From Bacillus sp. X1(2014) (GTDB lineage Bacteria; Bacillota; Bacilli; Bacillales_B; DSM-18226), in contig NZ_VEED01000002.1 in the NCBI RefSeq assembly GCF_007678255.1, positions 620,001 through 684,000 of the forward strand: a stretch of DNA of 64,000 nt. Reading direction: 5' to 3'. Shown here piece by piece: positions 18,768 to 27,508 of this stretch (position 1 is the stretch's first letter; each line of letters starts with the position of its first letter). Position numbers and translations under genes: made by a program. The notes beneath the pieces were generated by a model that worked only from the letters and a program-made list of their open reading frames with translations, was not told the origin of the DNA and made no database searches.

Positions 18768-19430
18768 TTACGTCTGCTTTTCTTCTAACCTCCGGGCAAC
18801 TAGTGACAAGGCGTAATTCACGATAAAGTACATGAGCGCCATGATGATAAAAACAGGTATCACAAACGATCCTTTTTGTGCATAGATAATTTGTCCATTG
18901 TGCAATAAATCTGGCAAGGCAATGACGACAGCTAACGATGTATCTTTGAGTAGTGAAATAAATTGACTGACGATGGGAGGAACCATTCTTCTCAACGCCT
19001 GCGGCATGATGATATAACGTAATGTCTGGATGTAGGTCAATCCTGACGCCCGTCCTGCCTCAATTTGACCTTTTTCAATCGAGTTTAAGCCGCCTCGGAT
19101 AATCTCTGATAACATTGCAGATTCAAATACCGTCAAAGCGGCAATCGCCGCAGAGGTTACTTCCATTTCAATTCCGATTTCAGGCAAGGCAAAATAAGTA
19201 AAGAAAATGATGAGCAGCAAGGGAAGATTCCGAATCGTCTCCACAACCAGGGCCAATAATTGAGAAACAAAGGGAATGCGCGCATATCGGAGTGTGCCAA
19301 TGAGACCACCAAACAGAAAGCTGAGCACAATCGAAATGGCGGCTACTTTTAAAGTGACCCAAAATCCGTCCAGCAAAAATTTAAAATGGTCCAAGGTATA
19401 TACTTCGACGAACGGTGCTAGAAAATCCAT
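18768..19430 (-). CDS. glnP: Glutamine-type amino acid ABC transporter permease GlnP
   Basis: A 220-residue inner-membrane permease of the His/Glu/Gln (HisM) family with about five membrane helices. The EAA loop is visible near residues 130-150 (EAGRASGLTYIQTLRYIIMP), the site where the ATPase docks. With GlnM it forms the channel of an amino acid importer. It is the last gene of a minus-strand operon in the same order as B. subtilis glnQ-glnH-glnM-glnP, 12 bp after glnM. Names follow that synteny; the exact amino acid (glutamine or glutamate/aspartate) is not proven by sequence. Confidence 0.85.
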   Translation of the reverse strand: MDFLAPFVEVYTLDHFKFLLDGFWVTLKVAAISIVLSFLFGGLIGTLRYARIPFVSQLLALVVETIRNLPLLLIIFFTYFALPEIGIEMEVTSAAIAALTVFESAMLSEIIRGGLNSIEKGQIEAGRASGLTYIQTLRYIIMPQALRRMVPPIVSQFISLLKDTSLAVVIALPDLLHNGQIIYAQKGSFVIPVFIIMALMYFIVNYALSLVARRLEEKQT

Positions 19431-19442
19431 CTCTGCACCTCC

Positions 19443-20096
19443 TTAATTACTTCGAGCCATGTGTTTTTCTAAAAATCCTACACCTATACTTAACGGGACC
19501 GTCAAAATCAAATAAAATAAGGCAACGAAAACATACGTATCAAAGGTTACATATGTTTTTGCCGAAATTAAATCCCCTTGATACATTAAATCCCCACCCG
19601 CTACGACTGCCAGCAAAGATGAATTTTTCACTAGATTGATAAATTGGTTACCAAGGGAAGGGATAACAATTTTAATAGCTTGCGGAAGAATCACCATTCT
19701 CATCGCCTGACCATAACTTAAACCTGTTGAACGGGCAGCTTCCATTTGCCCTTTAGGAACTGACATGATTCCCGCCCGAATCGCTTCGGCAATGAAAGCC
19801 GCAGTATAAATCGTCAGTCCGATCGTTCCTGCAGTCAACCCGCCAAAATTTCCAGCTAGGTAAGTGAAAAAGATTATCACCAACACGGGGATATTACGGA
19901 TAAATTCTACATATGCCGTACCTAGCCAGTTAAGAAATTTGACTGGTGCCATCCGCAGAACTGCAATCAGTGTACCTAAAATGAAACTGGATAATAAAGC
20001 GATTAAACTGGAAATAATCGTTATTTTTAATCCTTGCAAAAATGCATCGATATTATCTGTTAGAATCGCGAAATCCACAATCGATCTCCTCCTCAT
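19443..20096 (-). CDS. glnM: Glutamine-type amino acid ABC transporter permease GlnM
   Basis: A 217-residue permease, paralogous to the following gene. Several hydrophobic helices and the EAA motif MEAARSTGLSYGQAMRMVIL near residues 121-140 are visible. It pairs with GlnP as the transmembrane channel. The start ATG follows GAGGAGGAGATCG. A stable hairpin in the 73-bp gap separates it from the binding protein gene, probably lowering permease expression relative to the binding protein. Confidence 0.85.
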   Translation of the reverse strand: MRRRSIVDFAILTDNIDAFLQGLKITIISSLIALLSSFILGTLIAVLRMAPVKFLNWLGTAYVEFIRNIPVLVIIFFTYLAGNFGGLTAGTIGLTIYTAAFIAEAIRAGIMSVPKGQMEAARSTGLSYGQAMRMVILPQAIKIVIPSLGNQFINLVKNSSLLAVVAGGDLMYQGDLISAKTYVTFDTYVFVALFYLILTVPLSIGVGFLEKHMARSN

Positions 20097-20100
20097 AAAA

Positions 20101-20147
20101 CAGGACGAGCAGGCCCGTCATTTGCCTACGGACAACTGCTCATCCTG
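20101..20147 (-). promoter_or_regulatory. Intra-operon hairpin between glnH and glnM
   Basis: CAGGACGAGCAG (20101-20112) pairs with CTGCTCATCCTG (20136-20147) with one mismatch, and no T-run follows. Such hairpins after binding-protein genes usually stabilise the upstream mRNA and raise the ratio of binding protein to permease. Confidence 0.6.
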
Positions 20148-20169
20148 ACGAGAAACAAGGTATATGTGA

Positions 20170-20976
20170 TTAATTTTTAATCCATTTATTCTTGATTTCA
20201 TCGTACTTGCCTGAATCCTTAAGACTTTTCAATGCTTTATTCAATTCATCGACAAGAGCTTTATTGCCTTTTTTCACAGCGATTCCGTATGGCTCTTCTG
20301 TAAATGTACCGCCCACTAGTCCATAAGAAGGATCTTCTTCGGCCATTCCATAAAGGATAGCATCATCCGTTGTCAGGGCATCCCCTTTACCTGCCTTTAA
20401 AGCGGTAAAAGCTTCCGCATAATTTTCGAATTCAAGGACCGTAGTTTCAGGAGCTTTCTCACGTATATTGATCGTAGAGGTCGACCCTTTTACTGCAAGA
20501 ACCTTGGTTCCTTTCTTCAAGTCTTTAATACTCTGAATTTTGCTTCCTTTTTTCACCAGCAAGGATTGCCCAGCATCAAAATAAACATCGGTAAAATCGA
20601 CTTCCTTTTTCCGTTCCTCCGTGATGGTCATCGTAGCGACAACTGCATCCACCTTCCCATTATTTAGGAGTCCTACCCGAGTTTTCGATGTCACCTCTAC
20701 GTACTCAGGCTTTACATCTTTGCCAAACATTTCTTCGGCGAGTGCTTTAGACAGATCAATATCAAACCCTTCGACCTCACCCGTTGAAGGATTTTTTAAA
20801 CCAAATAAACGAGTGTCATGTTTTACGCCAAAGACAATCTTTTTCTCTTCTTTAATCTGGGCAAGGACATCCTTGCTGTTCCCTTTAGAGTCCTTGTCCC
20901 CACCGCAGCCAGCGAGAATTAAGGCTGCCATTGTCGTTACCAACGCCATTTTCACGAAGTTTTTTGTTTTAAACAT
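20170..20976 (-). CDS. glnH: Glutamine-type ABC transporter substrate-binding lipoprotein GlnH
   Basis: A 268-residue lipoprotein. The signal peptide ends in the lipobox LILAGCGG (Cys about 23), which anchors it to the outer face of the membrane. The mature part is a family 3 solute-binding protein with the signature GFDIDLSKALAEEMF near residue 72 and R-x-G-L-L-N-N-G-K-V-D-A near 100. It captures the polar amino acid and delivers it to GlnM/GlnP. The gene lies 14 bp after the glnQ stop. Ligand assignment rests on operon order. Confidence 0.87.
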   Translation of the reverse strand: MFKTKNFVKMALVTTMAALILAGCGGDKDSKGNSKDVLAQIKEEKKIVFGVKHDTRLFGLKNPSTGEVEGFDIDLSKALAEEMFGKDVKPEYVEVTSKTRVGLLNNGKVDAVVATMTITEERKKEVDFTDVYFDAGQSLLVKKGSKIQSIKDLKKGTKVLAVKGSTSTINIREKAPETTVLEFENYAEAFTALKAGKGDALTTDDAILYGMAEEDPSYGLVGGTFTEEPYGIAVKKGNKALVDELNKALKSLKDSGKYDEIKNKWIKN

Positions 20977-20990
20977 TCCTTTACCTCCAA

Positions 20991-21719
20991 TTAATGATTT
21001 AAGATACGACTGAGGAATAAGCGCGCCCGTTCTTCACGCGGATGAGCATAAAATTCAGCCGGAACTGCTTCTTCTAAAATTCGCCCTTCATCCATAAATA
21101 CGATTCGATCTGCTACCTCTCTGGCAAAGCCCATTTCGTGGGTTACAACGACCATCGTCATGCCTTCCTTGGCGAGGGCTTTCATGACATCCAAGACCTC
21201 TCCAATCATTTCAGGATCCAGTGCCGAAGTGGGTTCATCGAAAAGCATAATTTCCGGGTTCATTGCAAGGCCGCGCGCGATGGCTACACGCTGCTGTTGA
21301 CCTCCGGAAAGTTGGGAAGGATAAGCTTCAGCCTTATCTAATATCCCTACCTTATTAAGGTAATATCTGGCTGTATCTGTTGCTTCCTTTTCGGATTGGC
21401 CCAGTACTTTCATAGGAGCCAGCGTGATATTTTTAAGTACTGTTTTGTGGGGATATAAATTAAAATGCTGAAATACCATGCCAATATTTCGCCTTAATTG
21501 ATTGATATCAGTTTTTTTATCCCCTACGGATATTCCATTCACAGTAAGAGTCCCGGCCGAGATGGATTCAAGTTGATTGATACAACGGAGCAATGTACTC
21601 TTGCCTGAACCGGAAGGTCCAATTACCACCACTACTTCCCCTTGATAGATTGTTAGGTTAATATCTTTTAAAACATGAAAATTCCCATAAAACTTATTTA
21701 CCTGCTTAAATTCGATCAT
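20991..21719 (-). CDS. glnQ: Glutamine-type ABC transporter ATPase GlnQ
   Basis: A 242-residue ABC ATPase. It has Walker [10 protein letters not shown] near residue 34, Q-loop [10 protein letters not shown] near 82, signature [16 protein letters not shown] near 134, Walker [14 protein letters not shown] near 156 and switch histidine VVTHEMGFA near 190. The start at 21719 is chosen because GAGGAGGTCAAG directly precedes it; an ATG 13 codons upstream has no such site. It heads the glnQHMP operon and energises amino acid import from the cytosolic side. Confidence 0.9.
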   Translation of the reverse strand: MIEFKQVNKFYGNFHVLKDINLTIYQGEVVVVIGPSGSGKSTLLRCINQLESISAGTLTVNGISVGDKKTDINQLRRNIGMVFQHFNLYPHKTVLKNITLAPMKVLGQSEKEATDTARYYLNKVGILDKAEAYPSQLSGGQQQRVAIARGLAMNPEIMLFDEPTSALDPEMIGEVLDVMKALAKEGMTMVVVTHEMGFAREVADRIVFMDEGRILEEAVPAEFYAHPREERARLFLSRILNH

Positions 21720-21854
21720 TCTTGACCTCCTCAACTTAAAACTAAATAAATATGGCAATTTTCAGGATTACTTACATGTTATTCAGACCTTGTCCCATTC
21801 AAACCGCGACGATTGTCTCGTTTTAGGGATAGTCATAAAGACGGATAAAGTGAA

Positions 21855-21906
21855 AAAGGTGTCAGGCACCATGTGAATTCTTCACATATGGTGCCTGACA
21901 CCCTTT
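21855..21906. repeat. Dispersed GTGTCAGGCACC hairpin, copy 2
   Basis: AAGGTGTCAGGCACCAT pairs with ATGGTGCCTGACACCCTT, and the stem extends through GTGAA/TTCAC to a short loop. The right arm touches the stop codon of the downstream minus-strand permease gene, so it is probably that gene's terminator. Confidence 0.8.
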
Positions 21907-23257
21907 ACTTTTTATACCGATAACCAACATAAAGAACTATAAACCAAACTGGTGCTACCATTAATGCTACTCGCATTTCCTCTATAAAGGCCATTAAAAC
22001 GATGACAATTGCTAAGAAAGCAAGGGCTAGGTAGGATGAAGCTGGATAAAGCGGCATTTTAAATGCTAGTTTTTTAACTTCTTCTTTTGTTTTAAATTGT
22101 CTGAACTTGATTTGTGTAACCAAAATAATGGTCCAACTTGTAATAACCGCAACGGTTGCTACAGAAGAAATATACATAAATACCTTTTCCGGAACAATAT
22201 AATTTAAAAATACCGCCACTAGTAAAAATGAGGATGAAAATAAAATTCCACGTCTTGGTGTAGAATGCTTGTTTAGCTTTCCAAAATATTTCGGACCGTT
22301 ATTTTGAAGTGATAAATTGTAAAGCATTCTACCTGTACTGAAAAGGCCACTATTAAAAGCTGACAATGCTGCAGTTAACACAACAAAATTAATAATATGG
22401 GCTGCTCCAGGAATTCCAACTTTATCAAAAATCAATACAAACGGGCTGCCGTTCGTACCTACTTCATTCCAAGGATATAAACACATCATGATTCCTAATG
22501 CAGCAATATAAAAAATTAAAATCCTCCAGACCACATTGTTGATGGCTGATGGAATCGATTTTCGAGGGTTTTTAGCTTCACCTGCTGTTATTCCGACTAA
22601 TTCTACTCCGCCAAATGAAAACATTACTAGAACCAATGACATTAAAATACCTTCCATACCATTTGGCATAAATCCGCCATGAGCCCAGAGATTGTTAAAT
22701 CCGATTGGTTGGCCTTCGTTGCCGATACCTAAGAGGATCATTCCTAAACCAACCACAATCATTCCAATAATAGCCACAACTTTGATCATCGCGAACCAGA
22801 ATTCAAACTCCCCGAATGCTTTTACACTAGTAAGATTTATCATAGTAATAACCACTAGTGTAGCTAATGCAGTTACCCATTGTGGAATATCAGGGAACCA
22901 GTAGTTCACATACACACCAACAACTGTAATTTCTGCCATCCCAACGACAACCCACATAAACCAATAGGTCCACCCTGTTAAGTAACCTGCAAACGGTCCT
23001 AAATAACGATTCGCATAGGAACTAAATGAACCGGAAACGGGCTCATCTACAGCCATTTCACCTAATGCCCTCATAATAGTGAAAATAACTAAGCCTCCAA
23101 TTAAGTAGGAGATTAAAATTGACGGTCCAGCCATCTGAATCGTTGCACTTGAACCATAAAACAAACCAACGCCAATGGCCCCTCCTAGTGCTATTAACTG
23201 GATATGCCTGTTGTCTAGACCTCGTTGTAATTTTTCACCTTCGTGATTTTTGCCCAC
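21905..23257 (-). CDS. Amino acid permease of the APC superfamily (ProY-like)
   Basis: A 450-residue polytopic transporter with about 12 helices. The N-terminal substrate-binding motif LIALGGAIGVGLFYGSSATI (about 22-41) and the MRALGEMAVDEPVSGSFSSY stretch (about 62-81) place it in the amino acid/polyamine/organocation family. The closest resemblance is to E. coli ProY and proline/aromatic permeases. ITAGEAKNPRKSIP near residue 224 is also typical. It is expected to be a proton symporter importing a neutral amino acid. It is monocistronic: its 3' hairpin repeat separates it from the gln operon. Substrate not determined. Confidence 0.85.
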   Translation of the reverse strand: MGKNHEGEKLQRGLDNRHIQLIALGGAIGVGLFYGSSATIQMAGPSILISYLIGGLVIFTIMRALGEMAVDEPVSGSFSSYANRYLGPFAGYLTGWTYWFMWVVVGMAEITVVGVYVNYWFPDIPQWVTALATLVVITMINLTSVKAFGEFEFWFAMIKVVAIIGMIVVGLGMILLGIGNEGQPIGFNNLWAHGGFMPNGMEGILMSLVLVMFSFGGVELVGITAGEAKNPRKSIPSAINNVVWRILIFYIAALGIMMCLYPWNEVGTNGSPFVLIFDKVGIPGAAHIINFVVLTAALSAFNSGLFSTGRMLYNLSLQNNGPKYFGKLNKHSTPRRGILFSSSFLLVAVFLNYIVPEKVFMYISSVATVAVITSWTIILVTQIKFRQFKTKEEVKKLAFKMPLYPASSYLALAFLAIVIVLMAFIEEMRVALMVAPVWFIVLYVGYRYKK

Positions 23258-23569
23258 ACCATGATTCCACCCTTCTTAATTATTCTTTTAGAATAACTAA
23301 GTTAGATATCCCTTTCCACATGAAAGAATATTCATATAAATCAAATTTCTCCTTATACTTCTATTACACAATAATAAATCTTAAGTAAAATATTCCTCTA
23401 CTTCGTAAAATTGGGTTGAATATGTCATTTTTACAGGAATAATGTCATAAAACTATTTTACCTGTAATGTTGTTCATCAAACTAAAAAGAAATGTAACAG
23501 AGGTGTTCTGTTAATCGTGTACTAGTACATGATAAAGTGGGAACATACGAAATTACAGGAGGTAGCAAC
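23258..23569. promoter_or_regulatory. Divergent promoter region with two palindromes
   Basis: 312 bp between the permease and the cell wall hydrolase genes. TAACAGA-GGTGT-TCTGTTA (23495-23513) is a perfect 7-bp-arm inverted repeat. TGTACTAGTACA (23518-23529) is a perfect 12-bp palindrome 5 bp further on. Both lie 40-75 bp before the hydrolase start and may be operators. No riboswitch is seen. Confidence 0.45.
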
Positions 23570-24247
23570 ATGAAAAACAATTATATGAAGAAATTAATTG
23601 TAGCTAGTGTAGCTACATTTGCATTTATAGGGTTACAAAACAATACGGCGGAAGCTATAACACAATCTCCAGTTGTAAAAGAGGTAAACCTCGAGGAACT
23701 TGGACAACAAAATGGATTAAACACTAATAATATAGAACAAGTTAATACTCGTACTGACGATTGGATTGATATAGAAAAAAAATTGCAAAATCCTATTCAA
23801 CCGAAAGTAGCAGCAAAACACTCATCCAAACCTGATAAAAAAACGCCAAAAAAAGAAAAAGTGAAACCAGCTGTTAAAATTTCTAATAAAGAGAAAGACT
23901 TATTTGCCCGATTAGTTAATGCCGAAGCAAAAGGTGAATCCTATGAAGGAAAAGTAGCCGTTGCGACTGTCGTATTAAATCGAGTTGATTCTCCTGATTT
24001 CCCAGATACAGTTACAGGTGTAATTAAACAAGTTGTAGGGGATGCCTATGCCTTTTCACCTGTTCAAAATGGTGAAATTAATAAACCAGCTTCAGATGAG
24101 TCGAAACGTGCAGTTGAAGACGCGCTAACAAGAAAAGATCGTTTAAATAATTCCATTTATTTCTATAACCCAGAGATTGCAGAAGATGAATGGATTCGTA
24201 CGCGTACAGTTGTAACGACGATTGGTGATCATGTTTTTGCAAAATAA
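23570..24247 (+). CDS. Secreted cell wall hydrolase, SleB/CwlJ family
   Basis: A 225-residue protein. Start 23570 is chosen for its AGGAGGTAGCAAC site; an upstream ATG at 23537 has none. A signal peptide (MKKLIVASVATFAFIG...AEA) precedes a lysine-rich linker with KKTPKKEKVK. The catalytic domain spans about residues 113-225, with the conserved glutamate in ARLVNAEAKGESYEGKVAVA and VLNRV following. This fold (Hydrolase_2) is found in SleB and CwlJ, lytic transglycosylase-type enzymes that cleave spore cortex peptidoglycan. It lacks the SleB N-terminal peptidoglycan-binding repeats, like YkvT-type paralogues. Whether it acts in germination or vegetative wall turnover is unknown. Confidence 0.85.
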   Translation: MKNNYMKKLIVASVATFAFIGLQNNTAEAITQSPVVKEVNLEELGQQNGLNTNNIEQVNTRTDDWIDIEKKLQNPIQPKVAAKHSSKPDKKTPKKEKVKPAVKISNKEKDLFARLVNAEAKGESYEGKVAVATVVLNRVDSPDFPDTVTGVIKQVVGDAYAFSPVQNGEINKPASDESKRAVEDALTRKDRLNNSIYFYNPEIAEDEWIRTRTVVTTIGDHVFAK

Positions 24248-24275
24248 AGTTTAAAAAGCCGTTGTATGAGAAGTG

Positions 24276-24318
24276 CCCCCCTTAAGTTGGACTTATAATC
24301 CACCGTAGGGGGTTTTTT
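24276..24318 (+). terminator. Terminator of the hydrolase gene, IS-end-like
   Basis: CCCCCCT pairs with AGGGGG (24276-24282 with 24307-24312) and TTTTTT follows. The left side reads AAGTGCCCCCCTTAAGTTGG, reminiscent of IS3-group terminal repeats, so it may be a relic insertion-sequence end reused as a terminator. No transposase is present. Confidence 0.6.
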
Positions 24319-24352
24319 GCATGGAAAAAAGTATACTTACAGTTGGAGTTAT

Positions 24353-25192
24353 TTAAAGGTTTGCTGCTTTAAAGGTATCGCCTCCCTCGATGGTTCCGTT
24401 TTTGAAACCTTTATTGAACCAGCGTTTTCTTTGCTCAGAAGTTCCGTGTGTAAAGCTTTCCGGGACCACATAGCCCTGCGTTTTTTTCTGGATATTATCA
24501 TCACCCACAGCATTTGCTGCATTTAGTGCCTCTTCCAAGTCGCCTTTTTCTAGGTAGCCCTTCCCTTGTGCGTAGTGGGCCCAAACACCCGCCAAGTAGT
24601 CAGCTTGCAATTCAAATCGGACTGAGTACTCATTGGAACGCTTCTGTGCCTGTGAAGCATTGTCTCCAGTATGCAAAAGAGTCTGGACATGGTGACCTAC
24701 TTCATGGGCAATGACGTACGCCATTGCAAAGTCCCCCGGCGCCTGAAATCTTTGTTTCAGATCCTCATAAAAACTTAAATCAATATAAAGGTTGTGGTCG
24801 CCAGGACAATAAAATGGTCCTACAGCCGAACTAGCGGATCCACAGGCAGACTGGACACTGCCAGTGTACAAGACAAGCTTAGGATTCTCGTATTGCAGTC
24901 CCTTTTTCTTGAATTCATCTGACCACACATCTTCTGTATCGGCAAGAACAACTGAAACAAAGTCCGCTAATTCCTTCTCTCCGGCAGACTCTTGATAAGG
25001 AGGAGGAGCTTGTGTACCCGTATCAGAAGCCTGATTGTTTCCTAAAAGATCACCTGGGTCCCCTCCAAGCAGTGTAAAGAGAAGAACGATTATTATACTG
25101 CCTATCCCGCCGCCTATCACGGTTTTGCCGCCCATTCCCATTCCTCGCCGGTCTTCAACGTTGGCGCTTTGTCGTCTTCCTTTCCATTTCAT
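24353..25192 (-). CDS. Neutral zinc metallopeptidase (YpfJ/KPN_02809 family)
   Basis: A 279-residue membrane-anchored protein. The basic N-terminus MKWKGRRQSANVEDRRG and one helix (GSIIIVLLFTLLGGD, about 31-46) are family hallmarks. The catalytic HEVGH motif lies at about residues 165-169 (YVIAHEVGHHVQ), and RFELQADYLAGVWAHYA near 195 supplies further zinc or acid residues. The family is annotated as a putative zinc protease with unknown substrate, facing the outside of the membrane. The start follows AAAGGAGGTAAAAAA. It has its own terminator-flanked unit, convergent with the cell wall hydrolase gene. Confidence 0.87.
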   Translation of the reverse strand: MKWKGRRQSANVEDRRGMGMGGKTVIGGGIGSIIIVLLFTLLGGDPGDLLGNNQASDTGTQAPPPYQESAGEKELADFVSVVLADTEDVWSDEFKKKGLQYENPKLVLYTGSVQSACGSASSAVGPFYCPGDHNLYIDLSFYEDLKQRFQAPGDFAMAYVIAHEVGHHVQTLLHTGDNASQAQKRSNEYSVRFELQADYLAGVWAHYAQGKGYLEKGDLEEALNAANAVGDDNIQKKTQGYVVPESFTHGTSEQRKRWFNKGFKNGTIEGGDTFKAANL

Positions 25193-25299
25193 TTTTTTAC
25201 CTCCTTTAATGAACCATTAACCAATTCTATCTTGTTATACCCACAATTGAGCAGATTAAAAAGGAAAGATTTTGGAAATCATTAACCAAACACGTGCGA

Positions 25300-25338
25300 A
25301 TACAAAACAGCCCCCGAATTTCGGGAGCTGTTTTGTAT
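25300..25338. terminator. Hairpin between peptidase genes
   Basis: ATACAAAACAGC...CCCGAA pairs with TTCGGG...GCTGTTTTGTAT, a near-perfect 18-bp stem with minimal loop and T-rich sequence on both strands. It lies 74 bp beyond the S9 peptidase stop, on its 3' side. Confidence 0.75.
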
Positions 25339-25411
25339 TACTCATTAATCTGCCAGTTTAACTTGGTGCTTGATGAATTCTCCAGCACTGTCCCGCTACT
25401 GCAGGACTATT

Positions 25412-27223
25412 TTAAATATTGAGTTTGGATTCATTACCAATATAATGATCAAGGAACTTAACCATTTCTTTATAGGCAGTAATCTTATTTTTTTGTTTTA
25501 CGATGGAATGGCCCTCATCTTCGAAGCGTATAAAGTCAACCGTGTGATTTCGTTTCTTTAGTTTATCGACGATTTGCTCAGATTCATTTATGTGAACACG
25601 CGGATCGCCTTTCCCGTGAATAACTAATAATGGGGTGGTAATTCGGTCTGAAAAATTCAATGGATCAATACTATCAAAAAATTCTCCATCTTTTTCTATT
25701 GTTCCATATTCACTTTCCCTGTGCTTCTTTCGCCATGGACTAGTTGTTTGAAGGAAGGTTCTAAGGCTGGACATTCCTACAATATCAATAGCAGCAGACC
25801 AAAGATGCGGGTAGTGACTGATGGCAGCAAGCACCATAAAACCGCCATAACTCCCACCCATGATTGCAATTTTTTTAGAATCTATATTCTTATTCGCCTT
25901 TAGCCATTCCACTAAAAAAATGAGATCCTTAACAGCGTCCATTCTTTTTCGAACATCATCCAAATGTGTATACCCTTTTCCATAACCTGTACTTCCCCGA
26001 ATGTTTGGTGAACACACGGCATAACCCTGGTTTAGAAGGTACTGCTGAACTGGGTTGTATACCGCACGTGCCTGACTCTCCGGACCTCCATGAATGTAAA
26101 TAACAACTGGATGTTTTTCAGTGGTATCTTTTGGTTTTGAATAAAAGGCAGGAATTTCGAGGTTATCAAAGGAGCGATAGGATATAAGTTCCGGCTCAAC
26201 TAATTTATGTTCAAGGACTGGGGACCGGGAAACATATGTAAGCCTCTCCGCCTGAATAGTCTTTAGGTCAAGTTCCCATATATCCGAGGGATTTGCCGCC
26301 CCCTTAAATACATAAGCTAGTTTTTGGCTATCAGGGGAAAACTTTAGATTTGAAATGACTCCGATTGGAGTTTTCCAGGTATAAAGGTAACTCCGGGTTA
26401 TGTCTAAAAGTACCCCCTTGGAAGTTCCTCCCTCATTTATTGAATAAGCTAACAAATTTTTATCATTATTCATTGTCAAATCTTCAAAATCCCACTTTCT
26501 CTGCTCTAGCCACTCGAGATGTTTGGTTTTTAAATTTATAAGTGCAAGCCCGTAGAATTCTTTGTCTTTATTCGATAATACATATAGATGGTCCCCATCC
26601 TTATTAAAATGGGCGTCTCTAAAACCAGCTTCCCCTGTATGTTCTGTTAACCAATTTATTGACCCAGTGGAAAGGTCGATTATGCCCAAATCGTTATCTA
26701 AAGGGGAATTTATCCTCTGGACCAAAATGGATTTACCGTCAGGAGACCATTTAACCGCTGAAAATACCCCATCTCCAGCATTCAAAAGACGAATATCCAA
26801 CGATTCTAGATTTTGAATATGGATATCAAAAAAAGCTGGATTTCGGCGATTACTCGACCAGGCGATCCATTTTCCATCTGGAGAGCTTCCACCATAACGG
26901 TGAATATGATCTGGTGAGTTCGTCAACTCAATTAGTTTTCCTTCATCCTTAAGTAAGTACAATTGCTGATTTTCATCCCCGCCAACATCCATACCAATAA
27001 TCAAGTTAGATTTGCCATTTAGATAGCTGATAAAGGTGATTCTTTCTTTTGTAAAAGAAGTTTGGACAGGCCATCCACCATTCCCTTCCCCTAGATTCAA
27101 TTCCCAAACTTGTGGCAAACCAGTATAATCAGCGATAAAGCTTAACTTGTGACCAAATGGATCGTAGACTGGATTTTGGGCAAAACGAACATGTAAATAC
27201 GGTTCTATATCAACGGTCGCCAT
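25412..27223 (-). CDS. S9 family prolyl oligopeptidase-type peptidase
   Basis: A 603-residue enzyme. Start ATG at 27221-27223 is chosen because AAAGGGGG lies six bases upstream. The N-terminal part (about 1-330) is a WD40-like beta propeller with repeated SPDGKWIAWSSN, SPDGKSILVQRI and SPDSQKLAYVF blades. The C-terminal alpha/beta hydrolase carries nucleophile serine in MGGSYGGFMVL, aspartate in HGKGDPRVHINES and histidine in DEGHSIVK. It probably removes dipeptides or acylated amino acids from peptides (acylaminoacyl peptidase-like). There is no signal peptide, so it is cytosolic. Exact specificity is uncertain. Confidence 0.88.
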   Translation of the reverse strand: MATVDIEPYLHVRFAQNPVYDPFGHKLSFIADYTGLPQVWELNLGEGNGGWPVQTSFTKERITFISYLNGKSNLIIGMDVGGDENQQLYLLKDEGKLIELTNSPDHIHRYGGSSPDGKWIAWSSNRRNPAFFDIHIQNLESLDIRLLNAGDGVFSAVKWSPDGKSILVQRINSPLDNDLGIIDLSTGSINWLTEHTGEAGFRDAHFNKDGDHLYVLSNKDKEFYGLALINLKTKHLEWLEQRKWDFEDLTMNNDKNLLAYSINEGGTSKGVLLDITRSYLYTWKTPIGVISNLKFSPDSQKLAYVFKGAANPSDIWELDLKTIQAERLTYVSRSPVLEHKLVEPELISYRSFDNLEIPAFYSKPKDTTEKHPVVIYIHGGPESQARAVYNPVQQYLLNQGYAVCSPNIRGSTGYGKGYTHLDDVRKRMDAVKDLIFLVEWLKANKNIDSKKIAIMGGSYGGFMVLAAISHYPHLWSAAIDIVGMSSLRTFLQTTSPWRKKHRESEYGTIEKDGEFFDSIDPLNFSDRITTPLLVIHGKGDPRVHINESEQIVDKLKKRNHTVDFIRFEDEGHSIVKQKNKITAYKEMVKFLDHYIGNESKLNI

Positions 27224-27508
27224 AAACATCCCCCTTTTCAATTAAGCCATTGTATGACGCACTCAGGAAAATATGTAAAAGAATCATTAAGAAAAATTCA
27301 TGAATGCCTTTATCCATTACAAGATTCAATCAACTTTACGTCATTCTATCCAATCAATTATATTTAGAAACAATTCATATTATTCTTAAGGGCTGGACTC
27401 AATAACCATATTAATTAACTGAAAATTCATAAAAATATAACGCAGATTTAACAATCCTTCTTTAAGCTATAGAAGTAACCAACTAGAGAATTTGGAGGCG
27501 AGAAAAGA

